Program-made: the position numbers and the translations under genes
Shown here: piece after piece, positions 7,472 to 17,176 of the stretch
How the letters are laid out: each line of letters starts with the position of its first letter
Position numbering within the stretch: the stretch's first letter is position 1
The notes under the pieces: model-generated
Database searches by the model: none
The model's input: only the letters and a program-made list of their open reading frames with translations
Told to the model about the DNA's origin: nothing
From: JAURNZ01 sp036337715
GTDB lineage: Bacteria > Pseudomonadota > Gammaproteobacteria > Comchoanobacterales > Comchoanobacteraceae
NCBI GenBank assembly: GCA_036337715.1
Contig: JAYZDS010000009.1
Span: 128,892-192,891 of the forward strand
Reading direction: 5' to 3'
DNA: 64,000 nucleotides

Positions 7472-8656
7472 ATGGAGGAGCTGAGAGACTTATTAATGAT
7501 CGATCACCCTATGGAACAGAATGCTGATGCTGCGTCATTGATCCCATATTTGGATTGTATGTCAGGCAACTTAAAATTAGCATGTAAAGAAATTGATAGT
7601 CAACAGTCTTGTTTATTTATTACAGGCAACACTGGTTCAGGAAAATCTACCCTGGCAAAAATGCTTCTGTATCATTACGAAACCGCTCATCTTATATCAG
7701 GAAATCAGGGCACCAGTGTTCATAACATCACAAAGTTTATCGCAACACACTTGGGCTTTAACCTATATAGTAATTCCGAAGAACATACAAACAGAGGGAC
7801 ACAGCTGCTCAATCAACTTAAGCAAGCAAGTAGCGAGTGCCTTTTTATCATTGACGATGCTCACTTAATTCCTGGAAGCGCATTATCTGTTATCATGCAG
7901 CTAATTGACATTCAGCCATGCGTTCGTTTTATCTTAATAGGGGATAACCATTTTCTCGATAAAGCGAATGCTTTATCTGTTGGTACCTATAAAAAAAACC
8001 ACTTTGAAATAGAACCACTTAATTATAAAGAAACAAAACTTCTTCTTGCGAATCAATATCAAATAAAGCTAAGTGCTCGTAAACTTAAACAGCTTTTAAT
8101 TGAAACACAAGGAAACCCAAAAAAGATAAAGGATTACATCAAAAAAAAGGACCACCTCAAAAAAATTAATTTTAAAGTTTATTTCCGCCAAATTACAAAA
8201 TACAGCAAAGACTTTTTTTTAATGCTTGTGGGCGCCTTAATTCTCGCCTCGGGATATTTCACATTTCAACATTTTTTTATTCCACAAAAAAGCAATATTA
8301 ACATTGTTGTAAATAAACAAACACCGAGCTTAAAAGAAGATTTCTCTCCTGCAGTCTGTTATCCAAATGTGTCTATTACTGAAAAAGCAAATAGTCTCAA
8401 TAGCAATGTGCCTTTATATGTTGTTCAATTATTGAGTGTAAAAAAACCCAGCAGCATTCAAAACATTTCAAAATCATTAAAAACTGTACCATTCAAGCCT
8501 GTAATGATAAAAAATAAAAAAAGTGGATTATATACACTTTATTATGGTCCTTTTTTTACACGTGAAGATGCAAAAGAAGTATTGGCTAACTTACCAGAAG
8601 GAATTAAATCGCTTAATCCATGGATAAGACCAATCAACCAAGCTGACTTAGCATAG
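7472..8656 (+). CDS. AAA ATPase fused to a C-terminal SPOR domain (DamX/ExeA-like)
   Basis: A 394-residue protein. The cytoplasmic N-terminal half is an ExeA-type AAA ATPase with Walker A GNTGSGKST (52-60) and Walker B LFIIDDAH (124-131). A membrane span at about 248-267 follows, then a short periplasmic linker and a SPOR domain at about 308-390 (YVVQLLSVKK ... YTLYYGPF). SPOR domains bind denuded septal peptidoglycan, so a role in cell division or envelope assembly is likely. In related bacteria damX follows aroK-aroB downstream of pilQ; here those aro genes are absent. ATG 7496 (giving MIDHPM) is a plausible true start, because GGAGGAG lies inside the first codons after 7472. Confidence 0.8.
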   Translation: MEELRDLLMIDHPMEQNADAASLIPYLDCMSGNLKLACKEIDSQQSCLFITGNTGSGKSTLAKMLLYHYETAHLISGNQGTSVHNITKFIATHLGFNLYSNSEEHTNRGTQLLNQLKQASSECLFIIDDAHLIPGSALSVIMQLIDIQPCVRFILIGDNHFLDKANALSVGTYKKNHFEIEPLNYKETKLLLANQYQIKLSARKLKQLLIETQGNPKKIKDYIKKKDHLKKINFKVYFRQITKYSKDFFLMLVGALILASGYFTFQHFFIPQKSNINIVVNKQTPSLKEDFSPAVCYPNVSITEKANSLNSNVPLYVVQLLSVKKPSSIQNISKSLKTVPFKPVMIKNKKSGLYTLYYGPFFTREDAKEVLANLPEGIKSLNPWIRPINQADLA

Positions 8657-9934
8657 TTTTTTTAGAACCATAAAATAATGACCATCCATCTCAGTAGTTG
8701 GTAATATTTGCCAACCAAATTCATCTTTAAATCCTGCTGGTAATATAACATCTACCGTTTTAGCATTTAAAGACTCAGACAAGAAAGCGCCTATTTGTAA
8801 ACTATTTTCTTCTTTCAGAATAGAACACGTTGAATAAATCATATGACCGCCCACTTCTAGCTTCGCCCAAAGCTTATTAAGTAGTACTTTTTGAATTGAA
8901 CATAATTTATTCAAATCCCAAGGATTAAATTTCTTTTCAGGGTGCCTTTTGACAACTCCGGAGCCAGAACATGGGGCATCCAGCATTATCAAATCATAAG
9001 TTTCAGCAGGGCCACTTTCCCCAGAGCACCAATCCTTTTCCAACAAATCAATCTTATTCTGTTTTGTGTAACTAGATAAATTTTCTTTTAAAATATTTAA
9101 TCTACCTGGATCAATGTCTGCACAGGTTAAATGGATATTTGGAAAATCTCTTAAAAGTATAAAAGATTTGCCTCCTGGTGCCGCACATGCGTCTAGTACC
9201 TTGCCTGGGGAGGGAAGTTGTTTTAAAATTAAATGCATCATCTGTGCTGATAAATCTTGGATGTAACCAATATTTGGTTGATGATTAATCATGTCTGAAA
9301 GAACGGTTTGATTATTTAATTTTAGGGCTGTATCAATTAAACCTGACTCCGAAACTAAACCTTCATACTTTTCCTTTAACTTACCACACTCATTAAAGTT
9401 GTATACATTTAGCCATTTAACTGGAATGGCTTGATTTGAAACTACAATCTCAAGCCATTGGTTTGGCCAGCTATTCTTTATAGCTTTAATCATCCAGCCA
9501 GGGTGTGCAATGATTAAACTTTGCTTTGTTTTATAAAGATTGTGAAATGTTTCTTTCTCTTCTAAATAACGTCTTAAAACTTTATTTACAAGACCCGCTG
9601 CCCATTGATAGTTCATTTTTTTTGCCAACTCAACTGAGTGTTTGACAATAAAATGGTCTGGCTCTTTAATATGGTCAATTCTCACTAACCCAATGATGAT
9701 TAGAAGCTCTAATGAGCGATGTTTTCTTTTTAATGGTTTCGTCAATAGTTGATTGGTGACTTCGAGGTATCTAAAATACCATCGTAGGGTTTGTTTTGTG
9801 ATGTCCCAAAAATAATGTGGGTTTTGATGAAAATCAGCATGCTTCTTTTTTAAATAGTGCTTTTTATCAACAACTTGAATTAAACACTGAATTATTATAA
9901 TATAATTAGTATAGTGATCATTGTTATTAGTCAA
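8648..9934 (-). CDS. rsmB: 16S rRNA (cytosine-967 C5)-methyltransferase
   Basis: It methylates C967 of 16S rRNA with S-adenosylmethionine. The 428-residue length is normal. An N-terminal NusB-like helical domain (about 1-150) is followed by the Rossmann methyltransferase. Visible motifs are VLDACAAPGGKS (SAM binding), LDAPCSGSGVVKRHP (motif IV Cys) and MIYSTCSILKEENS (motif VI with the second Cys). It is convergent with the AAA-SPOR gene and their 3' ends overlap by 9 bases. The usual neighbour fmt is not present. Confidence 0.95.
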   Translation of the reverse strand: MTNNNDHYTNYIIIIQCLIQVVDKKHYLKKKHADFHQNPHYFWDITKQTLRWYFRYLEVTNQLLTKPLKRKHRSLELLIIIGLVRIDHIKEPDHFIVKHSVELAKKMNYQWAAGLVNKVLRRYLEEKETFHNLYKTKQSLIIAHPGWMIKAIKNSWPNQWLEIVVSNQAIPVKWLNVYNFNECGKLKEKYEGLVSESGLIDTALKLNNQTVLSDMINHQPNIGYIQDLSAQMMHLILKQLPSPGKVLDACAAPGGKSFILLRDFPNIHLTCADIDPGRLNILKENLSSYTKQNKIDLLEKDWCSGESGPAETYDLIMLDAPCSGSGVVKRHPEKKFNPWDLNKLCSIQKVLLNKLWAKLEVGGHMIYSTCSILKEENSLQIGAFLSESLNAKTVDVILPAGFKDEFGWQILPTTEMDGHYFMVLKKLC

Positions 9935-9997
9935 TTTGAACTACCCATTTAAAAAATTTTATTACAATGTATCCACACTATCAGATATAGGAGCAAC

Positions 9998-10585
9998 ATG
10001 CACACATTACCACCGTTACCATACGAAAAAGACGCGCTTGAACCATTGATTTCAGCTGAAACGTTAGACTATCATTACGGCAAGCATCACAAAACTTATG
10101 TTGACAAACTAAATGTTTTAATTGAAAACACACCTTTCAAGGATAAAGATTTGATAGAAATCATCAAAAATTCTGAAGGTCCGATTTTCAATAATGCTGC
10201 GCAAATCTGGAACCATACTTTTTATTGGCATTGTTTAACCCCAGAAAAAAACACCAAACCTTCTAAAGAATTGATGGCGTCTATTATCGCTAGTTTTGGT
10301 TCCTTCGAAAGCTTCCAAAAACAATTCAAAGAACATGCAATGAACAACTTTGGTTCTGGTTGGACATGGCTGGTTGCTGATAAAAACAAGCAATTAAGCA
10401 TCGTTGATACCTCAAATGCTCACTCGCCAATTAGCGGCGAAACCTATCATCCATTGATGACCTGTGATGTTTGGGAACATGCATATTACATTGATGCTCG
10501 TAACAACCGAGCCCAATATTTGGAAAACTATATGGAACTTGTTAATTGGACATTTGTAAATGAACAGTTCAATTCGCAAAAATAA
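9998..10585 (+). CDS. sodB: Superoxide dismutase, iron type
   Basis: It converts superoxide to oxygen and hydrogen peroxide in the cytoplasm. At 195 residues it has the expected metal ligands: the His in YHYGKHHKTYVDKLN, the His in NHTFYWHCL, and the Asp and His in DVWEHAYY. AQIWNHTFYWHCL and FGSGWTWLV fit the Fe rather than the Mn type. An AGGAG ribosome-binding site precedes the ATG. The ferredoxin gene follows after 5 bases. Confidence 0.96.
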   Translation: MHTLPPLPYEKDALEPLISAETLDYHYGKHHKTYVDKLNVLIENTPFKDKDLIEIIKNSEGPIFNNAAQIWNHTFYWHCLTPEKNTKPSKELMASIIASFGSFESFQKQFKEHAMNNFGSGWTWLVADKNKQLSIVDTSNAHSPISGETYHPLMTCDVWEHAYYIDARNNRAQYLENYMELVNWTFVNEQFNSQK

Positions 10586-10590
10586 ATAAC

Positions 10591-10836
10591 ATGTCTCTAA
10601 AAATTAATGATGAATGTATAAATTGCGATGTTTGCGAACCTGTTTGTCCAAACGAAGCCATTTATATGGGAACAGATATTTATGAAATTGATCCTAGCCT
10701 TTGCACCGAGTGTGTAGGTCACCACGATGAACCTCAATGCATGGTTTTTTGCCCTGTTGCATGCATTGAAACAGGGAAAGAAGAGACTGAATCAACACTC
10801 TTAGCACGTTATCGTTCATTATCAGAACTAGGTTGA
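10591..10836 (+). CDS. YfhL-type 2[4Fe-4S] ferredoxin
   Basis: An 81-residue ferredoxin with two cluster-binding motifs: CINCDVCEPVCP, and CTECVGHHDEPQCMVFCP with the inserted loop between Cys residues that is typical of YfhL/AlvinFd-type proteins. It is a low-potential electron carrier in the cytoplasm. It lies 5 bases after sodB. Its 3' end overlaps the convergent mutM by 28 bases. Confidence 0.93.
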   Translation: MSLKINDECINCDVCEPVCPNEAIYMGTDIYEIDPSLCTECVGHHDEPQCMVFCPVACIETGKEETESTLLARYRSLSELG

Positions 10837-11636
10837 CAACAAGGACAATAAAAGCTCGATCTCTGTGCTATCACCATACGATTAATCATCGTACCACATT
10901 CAGTGCATGGTAAGCCTTCTCTGCCGTACACCAAAAGTGATTGTTTAAAATACCCGGGGTTTTCTTTACCTGAAACAAAATCTCTCAGCGTAGTGCCACC
11001 TTTTTCAATAGATTTTTTTAAAATGTTTTTTATTTCTATGATCATTTTTTCACTGACTTCTTTTGATACCAGTGACGCTTTTGTCATTGGGTGTAACTTA
11101 ACCTTAAATAATACTTCATTTGCATAAATATTGCCTACACCTACCACATTTTTTTGATCCATCAGAACTTGCTTGATCGAGCGTGACGACATTTTAAGCT
11201 TTTCATAAAAATTTGTTTTGTTAAATTCTTTAGAGAGCGGTTCAGGCCCCCATTTATCCATTTTTTCTTTCCATCCTTCGTTGTACATCACAACAAACCC
11301 AAACCGTCTAGGATCATGGTATATAAGGCTATGGTTGCCTTCAAATCTCAACACAACATGGTCATGTTTTTTTTTAGTTTTGTCGCTCGCATTTTCAACC
11401 CTTAAACTTCCGCTCATTCCCAAATGAACCAATAGTTTCTTTATACCAAAATTAAAAATAAGATATTTTGCTCGTCTTTCTATATTCAAACAACGAAGCC
11501 CAACCAAAGTGTCGCTGGAAAAATCAAAAGGGTAGCGTAACTTTTTATTAGACATATTAATTGATAAAAGACGTTTGTCTTTTACATAATTAATCACACC
11601 CAATCTTGTGGTTTCTACTTCTGGTAACTCTGGCAT
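10809..11636 (-). CDS. mutM: Formamidopyrimidine-DNA glycosylase
   Basis: It removes oxidised purines such as 8-oxoguanine and cleaves the abasic site. The 275-residue protein begins MPELPEVETT, with catalytic Pro2 and Glu3 after Met removal. The helix-two-turn-helix region reads KQVLMDQKNVVGVGNIYANEVLF. The C-terminal zinc finger is CTECGTMINRMVIAQRSSFYCPCC. It is divergent from maf, with 30 bases between the starts, and convergent with the ferredoxin gene. Confidence 0.96.
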   Translation of the reverse strand: MPELPEVETTRLGVINYVKDKRLLSINMSNKKLRYPFDFSSDTLVGLRCLNIERRAKYLIFNFGIKKLLVHLGMSGSLRVENASDKTKKKHDHVVLRFEGNHSLIYHDPRRFGFVVMYNEGWKEKMDKWGPEPLSKEFNKTNFYEKLKMSSRSIKQVLMDQKNVVGVGNIYANEVLFKVKLHPMTKASLVSKEVSEKMIIEIKNILKKSIEKGGTTLRDFVSGKENPGYFKQSLLVYGREGLPCTECGTMINRMVIAQRSSFYCPCCQPSSDNER

Positions 11637-11666
11637 ATTTTCAACAATACAATTATGATATAGGTT

Positions 11667-12251
11667 ATGGAATTTTTAAATGAAAAATATATTTTGGCAT
11701 CTGGATCGCCAATGCGTCAACAAATACTTAAACAATTAAGTATCGCGTTTACCATCCAACCGAGTAATATTGATGAAACACCAAAAGAAGCTGAAACGCC
11801 AGAACAGTTGGTTGTTCGACTTGGCAAAGAGAAGTGCGAAGGAGTCCTTAATTTAAACCCTGATGCCGTTGTCATTGCTGGAGATCAAATTTTAACATTT
11901 GACAATGAAATTATTGGCAAACCAAAAACACAAGCCAACGCAAGAAAACAGCTGACTTTATGCAGTGGAAAATGTGTTACTTCCTTAGCCAATATCAGTA
12001 TCGGATATAAAGAAAAAGTGTTGCAAAAAACATCTATTTGTAAAATCAAATATAGGTTACTTAACGAAGAAACAATCGAAAGCTATATTCAAGATGAAGC
12101 TTGTTTAGAATGTGCAGGCGCGCTTAGAGTAGAAAGCAATGGCATACTACTAATTGAGAGTATTGAATCAGATGATCCGTTTTCAATATATGGCATGCCA
12201 ATGATTGCAACTGCAGAATTACTGGAACATCACGGCTTAGTTAAGCTTTAG
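11667..12251 (+). CDS. Maf-family nucleotide pyrophosphatase, YceF type
   Basis: A 194-residue Maf/HAM1-fold hydrolase that cleaves non-canonical NTPs to NMP and pyrophosphate. Key parts are the N-terminal LASGSPMRQQIL, the DETP motif, the catalytic GDQI (YceF type GSDQV) and GKP. The later ECAGALRVES is close to YceF (m7GTP pyrophosphatase), not to YhdE, which acts on dTTP/UTP. It overlaps the 3' end of tatD by 11 bases. Confidence 0.88.
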   Translation: MEFLNEKYILASGSPMRQQILKQLSIAFTIQPSNIDETPKEAETPEQLVVRLGKEKCEGVLNLNPDAVVIAGDQILTFDNEIIGKPKTQANARKQLTLCSGKCVTSLANISIGYKEKVLQKTSICKIKYRLLNEETIESYIQDEACLECAGALRVESNGILLIESIESDDPFSIYGMPMIATAELLEHHGLVKL

Positions 12252-13011
12252 GCCAACCAAACAAAGTTTGAAAATTAGCGGTAGTTTTGGCAGCAACTTC
12301 CTCAAAAGGGATGTTTTTTAATTCTGCAACCGTTTGTGCGACATAATATACATATGCTGGTTGGTTTTCGCGACCTCTGTAAGGTACAGGTGCTAAATAA
12401 GGGCTATCTGTTTCTATCAACATTTTTTCAAGAGGCACATATTTAACAACCTCTTTTAAATCTGTTGCATTTTTAAAAGAAATAATCCCTGAAAAAGATA
12501 TGTATGCACCTAAATCTAAACACGCTTTTGCCATAGACAAACTTTCGGTAAAACAATGAATAATTACCCTATCATGAGGCGTATCTCTTAATATGGCTAC
12601 AGTATCCTCCGGAGCAGATCTGGAATGAACAATGACAGGGCATTTGTGTTCTTTAGCAAGATTAATTTGGCATTCAAAGAATTTCTTTTGAAGGCGCTCA
12701 TGTTCTTTTGTGTAATAATAATCAAGACCTGTTTCACCAACTCCGATAAAACGTGATCTTTTTTCACGTATAAGCTCCGAAATGTGTTTTAAATCTTCTA
12801 ACGTATGATTATGAACATCACAAGGATGTATCCCAAGTGTCGCAGAAATCATTGGGTAGCTATCAACTATCTTGTTTAGATCATCAATATCTGACCGTTC
12901 AACACAAATGGAGAGCATGTGATTAACACCCTTTAATTCTGCCTCATTAACAACTTCATCAATAGTGCGTTTTTTTAAGTGGTTTATATGGCAATGAGAA
13001 TCAATCAGCAT
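12241..13011 (-). CDS. tatD: TatD-family metal-dependent hydrolase
   Basis: A TIM-barrel metal-dependent hydrolase of the YcfH/TatD group, with 3'-5' exonuclease activity in characterised members. The start chosen is the ATG at 13011, giving MLIDSHCHI with the metal-binding HxH at the very N-terminus as usual; the upstream in-frame extension to 13104 would lie wholly inside the MFS gene. Other ligands appear in GVGETGLDYYY, PVIVHSR, VIIHCFT and LIETDSPYLAP. Its start overlaps the 3' end of the MFS gene by 11 bases, suggesting coupling. The protein is 256 residues. Confidence 0.92.
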   Translation of the reverse strand: MLIDSHCHINHLKKRTIDEVVNEAELKGVNHMLSICVERSDIDDLNKIVDSYPMISATLGIHPCDVHNHTLEDLKHISELIREKRSRFIGVGETGLDYYYTKEHERLQKKFFECQINLAKEHKCPVIVHSRSAPEDTVAILRDTPHDRVIIHCFTESLSMAKACLDLGAYISFSGIISFKNATDLKEVVKYVPLEKMLIETDSPYLAPVPYRGRENQPAYVYYVAQTVAELKNIPFEEVAAKTTANFQTLFGWPKA

Positions 13012-14239
13012 GAGGTTTTGCGTCGCGAATATATCGAGTACATATGAATAAGGCAATAAGATAACATATCGGGGCAATAAATAAAGCATACTGATAATCT
13101 TCAATTGAGGGTTTTATTTTCCCAGCAACTAAGTGGTCTAAGATTGAGCCTACTAATGGGTTAAATAAAATACCACCTGCAACAACAGCCATGTTATTAA
13201 AACCAAGTGCTGTACCAACAATGTCACTAGAGTTGTTATGCTTAACAAGAACAAATGTCAATAGATGGCTTGCAGATGCAGCCCCAATTAAAAACAATAA
13301 TACTGAGGAGTACACATGTGGATAAAACACAAAAAATGATGAGGCAAAAAAACCTATGATCGCACCGATAATCATTGGTATTCGACAACTCCCAATCTTA
13401 GATGCTAGCCAGCCCCAGAAAGGTGATGAAATGGCTGTAGAAATCCAAATGAACCCTACGGCCTCTGCTGCATGAACTGCGGGTATGTGTAAAGCCTCTT
13501 CCAAGAAAGGAACGCCCCAAGTACCACCGATCATGATTACTGGTGCCCACTTAAAAAATGCGTAAGCTGCATTTGCAATTGTTTGTTCATTACTCAACGT
13601 TGTTTTAATATCCACTTTAAATTTATCTAAACGATCTTTGTTTATGACCTTCTTTTCAGCAGGAATAATTAAATATGATAAAATGGCAAGTGTTAAACCT
13701 ATTGCCCACAAAATACGTTGAGACTGATCGATACCTAAAGAAGACACCATATAAGCAAGGGGTGCCTCGCCACCCCATGCTCCTAATCCACCTAAAAACT
13801 GTGCGCCACCTACAAGCAAGGGATATAGCCGCGGATCAAAGTACTGACTTGCAGAAACCAAAACACATGTGAAAGCAAACGAAGAGCCAAAACCGATTAA
13901 AAATCGGCCAATCAACATACAAAGAAAGTAGTCAAAAAAAGAAAATAAATACACGCCCAGAGCACAAGTTAAACAAGCCCAAACCAATACTTTTCTTACA
14001 CTTATGAAGTCAAAAGCAATTCCAGCAGGTATTTGCATTGTTGTATAAGAAATAAAATATATGCCAGCAATCCAGCCAATAAGCGACAAGCTTATATTTG
14101 CAGAAGCGGTCATCTCGGTGGCAATGATTCCAGGAAAAACCTGTAAGGCCATTTCATAAGCAAGGAAAGTTCCTGCCAACAAGTAGATAGACCATGCTAA
14201 TAATGGTGGGGTATTATTTTCCGATGCAGAATGAGCCAA
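13001..14239 (-). CDS. Major facilitator superfamily transporter, phagosomal-transporter-like
   Basis: A 412-residue inner-membrane protein with about 12 hydrophobic segments. The opening FLAYEMALQVFPGIIATEM and ISYTTMQIPAGIAFDFISVR, an MFS A-motif variant after TM2, resemble the MFS subgroup expanded in Legionella, Coxiella and Francisella (phagosomal transporters for amino acids or related nutrients). The substrate cannot be assigned. The start is a TTG at 14239, preceded by AGGAG at good spacing. That site lies inside the last codons of mnmE, so the genes overlap by 26 bases and are coupled. Confidence 0.8.
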   Translation of the reverse strand: MAHSASENNTPPLLAWSIYLLAGTFLAYEMALQVFPGIIATEMTASANISLSLIGWIAGIYFISYTTMQIPAGIAFDFISVRKVLVWACLTCALGVYLFSFFDYFLCMLIGRFLIGFGSSFAFTCVLVSASQYFDPRLYPLLVGGAQFLGGLGAWGGEAPLAYMVSSLGIDQSQRILWAIGLTLAILSYLIIPAEKKVINKDRLDKFKVDIKTTLSNEQTIANAAYAFFKWAPVIMIGGTWGVPFLEEALHIPAVHAAEAVGFIWISTAISSPFWGWLASKIGSCRIPMIIGAIIGFFASSFFVFYPHVYSSVLLFLIGAASASHLLTFVLVKHNNSSDIVGTALGFNNMAVVAGGILFNPLVGSILDHLVAGKIKPSIEDYQYALFIAPICYLIALFICTRYIRDAKPHAD

Positions 14240-15569
14240 ATATTTCTCCTAATAATTCATCAGTAGAAAACAATCCGACCAATTTGTCAAGTTCAAGCTG
14301 TATCTCTCTCATGACTTCTGCAACCAAAACTATATCAAACTTTGTCTTAGATTGATTATAAATATCATCAGTTAATTTTTTAATTTTTACTAAAATATTT
14401 AGGTGCCTTTGTCTTGCATAAAAAGCATCAAACGTCGGTTGAACTATTTTCTCTGATATCAAGTCTAAAACATATTGCGTATCTCTATCATCAAAGCTTG
14501 AAACTGGATAAACAGTATGGTTATTCCAAGTCAACTGATCATATTGAATCTTTCGGATATCTTTTTTGTTCCAAAGAATAAGTAACCGCTCTGGATTAGT
14601 TATTAACCCTTCTGGTAAATGATCAACTTGTGATGCCAGATCGTCCAACTCATCGACATCAACAACCCAAATGACTAAATCGACACTATCTACCTTCTCG
14701 ATGGCTCTTTTAACACCCTCACGTTCAATTTCATTTGTTGTATTTCTGATTCCTGCCGTATCTGTGATTTGCACCCATTTATCCTGTATGAGTATACGCT
14801 TTTCAATAAGATCCCTTGTTGTTCCTGCTTCTTCATTTACAATCGCCACATCATCCTTTAATAGGCGATTTAACCATGATGATTTACCTGCATTTGGGCG
14901 ACCAATTAAACAAATATGCTGATCATGGTTTGCACTGACTGCTTGTTTGGTTTCACTATATAATACTGCTATGTCATTAGATAGTTTTTGCAACTCATCA
15001 ATTGTAATAGTTGGATTTATATCCTCTCCATCAAAATCAATGCTTGACTCGAGCATGACTCTATATTGCTTAATACGCTTTTCAATTCTGGTTACTTTTA
15101 TTGAAAAATCGCCTTTCATAGAGCGTAATGCTGCTCTTGCTTGCGCTTCATTATCAGCATGAATCAAACCACAAATTGCTTCAGCTTTTAAAGTCGACAT
15201 TTTATCGTTTAAAACTGCTCTAAGACTAAATTCACCTGGTTCAGCTTGACGGCACCCCAAAGCAACACAGGCTTGTATAATCAGCCGTGGCACGATGACG
15301 CCACCATGACTTTGAAATTCAACGACAGACTCACCGGTGTAAGAGTGTGGTGCAGGAAAGTAGATTAATATTCCCTCATCGATAATGTTTCTATGACTAT
15401 CAAAGAAAGTTGTATATGTCGCTTGTCTTGGCATAATGTCATTATTCTTAATATTACTCAATAGAGGAATTAATTTTAAAATTTCATTGTCAGATCCTGA
15501 TAGTCTTACAATGGAGACGCCTGAAACACCTGGGGGTGTCGCCTGAGCAACAATAACGTTAGTATTCAT
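14214..15569 (-). CDS. mnmE: tRNA modification GTPase MnmE
   Basis: With MnmG it installs the cmnm5 group on U34 of tRNAs. The 451-residue protein has an N-terminal formyl-THF-binding domain (1-120, with PGEFSLRAVLNDKM). The helical domain carries an inserted G domain with Walker A GRPNAGKSS, a G2 loop AGTTRD, G3 DTAGIR and NKKD. The protein ends with the conserved C-terminal FCIGK. It follows yidC by 2 bases in the rpmH-rnpA-yidC-mnmE operon. Its partner mnmG lies about 11 kb away, after ftsY, not in the usual adjacent position. Confidence 0.97.
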   Translation of the reverse strand: MNTNVIVAQATPPGVSGVSIVRLSGSDNEILKLIPLLSNIKNNDIMPRQATYTTFFDSHRNIIDEGILIYFPAPHSYTGESVVEFQSHGGVIVPRLIIQACVALGCRQAEPGEFSLRAVLNDKMSTLKAEAICGLIHADNEAQARAALRSMKGDFSIKVTRIEKRIKQYRVMLESSIDFDGEDINPTITIDELQKLSNDIAVLYSETKQAVSANHDQHICLIGRPNAGKSSWLNRLLKDDVAIVNEEAGTTRDLIEKRILIQDKWVQITDTAGIRNTTNEIEREGVKRAIEKVDSVDLVIWVVDVDELDDLASQVDHLPEGLITNPERLLILWNKKDIRKIQYDQLTWNNHTVYPVSSFDDRDTQYVLDLISEKIVQPTFDAFYARQRHLNILVKIKKLTDDIYNQSKTKFDIVLVAEVMREIQLELDKLVGLFSTDELLGEIFGSFCIGK

Positions 15570-15571
15570 AT

Positions 15572-17176
15572 TTAATTATGTTTTTGTGTCAAATACCACT
15601 GCTGCAACGCAGATAAAACTGCATTTGTCAGCATATATAAAGCTAGACCTGCTGGGAACTGACAAAAGATGAAAGTCATCATTACAGGCATAATCATCAT
15701 TGCTTGTTCTTGAGCGGGATCTAAATTTGTAGGCGTTAACTTTTGTTGACAGAATAAACCAACCCCCATAACAAGCGGTAATATGTAATAAGGATCATAG
15801 GAAGATAAGTCTGGTATCCATAAAAAACTTGCATGTCTAAGTTGAACACTTTCTATAAGGACCCAGTAAAGCGCTATCAAAAATGGAAACTGAACAAGCA
15901 CCGGTAAACAGCCTCCAACTGGATTTACGGCTTCTTCCTTATATAGCGCCATGATTGCCTGACTTTTTTGAGCAGCGTCATCTTTAAAACGCTCTTGAAT
16001 GTCTTTTATTCTGGGTTGCAATGCTTTCATTTTTAAACTTGCAACAAAGCCTTTTTCTGACATTTTGTAAAAAAGCAATTTAATCAATGCAGTGGTTAAT
16101 ATAATAGCAACGCCCCAGTTATTGAATAAATCGTGAATAATGCTAAGGACTTTAAAAATAACCTCTGACAGCAACCACAACCAACCATAATCAATGGTTA
16201 AGTTCAAACCAGGCGCGATGTTTGCAAGTACATCCGCCAATTCAGGACCAGAATAGAGTGTTTCAGAAACTTCAAATTTTTCATTACTTGCTAAATCGTA
16301 TTGTACTCCTAACATAAAGGCTGAAAACCGGGATATTCCATTATCGTCAGGAAGCCACTTAGTGGTTAACGTATTTGTACCTGCTTTTGCTGGCACCCAT
16401 GCATTTAAAAAATAACGTTGTTGAACCGAGACCCAACCAGCTTTTTCTAATTCTATTGATCCTGGATCTTTGGCTATTTGAGCATAAGAAAGTTTAACAA
16501 ACGGAGATTGATCTGTGTGATAACTAACACCAGAATAGGTAGGTAAGACAAATAAACCTGTACTCGATTTAGTGCCTAAAGCTGGATGAAAGTTTTTTGG
16601 GGGGTCCATCACATTATTATTCGCATCATGTAAAGATATAAAACCATCGTAGGGAACCACAGTTTGGTGCAATGCACCAATATTTTCAATAGTATTTGTC
16701 TGCTTGATGGTATAAGGATCATTGCCAAATTCGAAAATTTTATTGTAAATTAAGACACCTGATTTGGCTTCCAACACAAGTTTATCTTTTGTTGTATCAG
16801 CATCTTTAACCTGGAAATGTAGTGTTTCATCTCCTAAAAAACCTGATTGTGCGTAATAGGTAAATTCTTTTCCAAAGTCGAGTATAGTTTGATTGCTATT
16901 TCTAGCAATGGTTTTGAAGTACTTATTAAGCTCTGTTTTAACAACCTTACCACCTTTAAGATCAAAAGTTGCGTTAATAAAATCATTACTCATGGTTACC
17001 AAGTCTTTTTTATTTGGCTCTTCAATCGAATGATGTTTTACTGTTTTAACAACTGTTTTTGATGTGTCATTAAGAACTGGTTTAGAGGAGGTTTGAGTTT
17101 CTTGAAAATAAAACTGTAATAAGACCAAACACAGTAAACCTAATAATATGTATAAATAACTTTTTAATGAATTCAT
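15572..17176 (-). CDS. yidC: Membrane protein insertase YidC
   Basis: It inserts and folds inner-membrane proteins with or without SecYEG. The 534-residue protein has an N-terminal membrane anchor (about 5-25). A large periplasmic P1 beta domain (about 50-325) follows, with YDGFISL and GWVSVQQRYFLNAWVP. The conserved C-terminal five-helix core includes KLLFYKMSEKG, MKALQPRIKDIQERFKDD, NPVGGCLPVLVQFPFLIALYW and PAGLALYMLTNAVLSALQQW. The start overlaps rnpA by 4 bases. No yidD lies between rnpA and yidC, unlike in most gammaproteobacteria. Confidence 0.97.
   Translation of the reverse strand: MNSLKSYLYILLGLLCLVLLQFYFQETQTSSKPVLNDTSKTVVKTVKHHSIEEPNKKDLVTMSNDFINATFDLKGGKVVKTELNKYFKTIARNSNQTILDFGKEFTYYAQSGFLGDETLHFQVKDADTTKDKLVLEAKSGVLIYNKIFEFGNDPYTIKQTNTIENIGALHQTVVPYDGFISLHDANNNVMDPPKNFHPALGTKSSTGLFVLPTYSGVSYHTDQSPFVKLSYAQIAKDPGSIELEKAGWVSVQQRYFLNAWVPAKAGTNTLTTKWLPDDNGISRFSAFMLGVQYDLASNEKFEVSETLYSGPELADVLANIAPGLNLTIDYGWLWLLSEVIFKVLSIIHDLFNNWGVAIILTTALIKLLFYKMSEKGFVASLKMKALQPRIKDIQERFKDDAAQKSQAIMALYKEEAVNPVGGCLPVLVQFPFLIALYWVLIESVQLRHASFLWIPDLSSYDPYYILPLVMGVGLFCQQKLTPTNLDPAQEQAMMIMPVMMTFIFCQFPAGLALYMLTNAVLSALQQWYLTQKHN

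Noticed and set aside
12241..13104. Longer TatD reading frame starting at 13104
   Set aside because: The extra 31 residues lie wholly inside the MFS gene and precede the conserved MLIDSHCH start.
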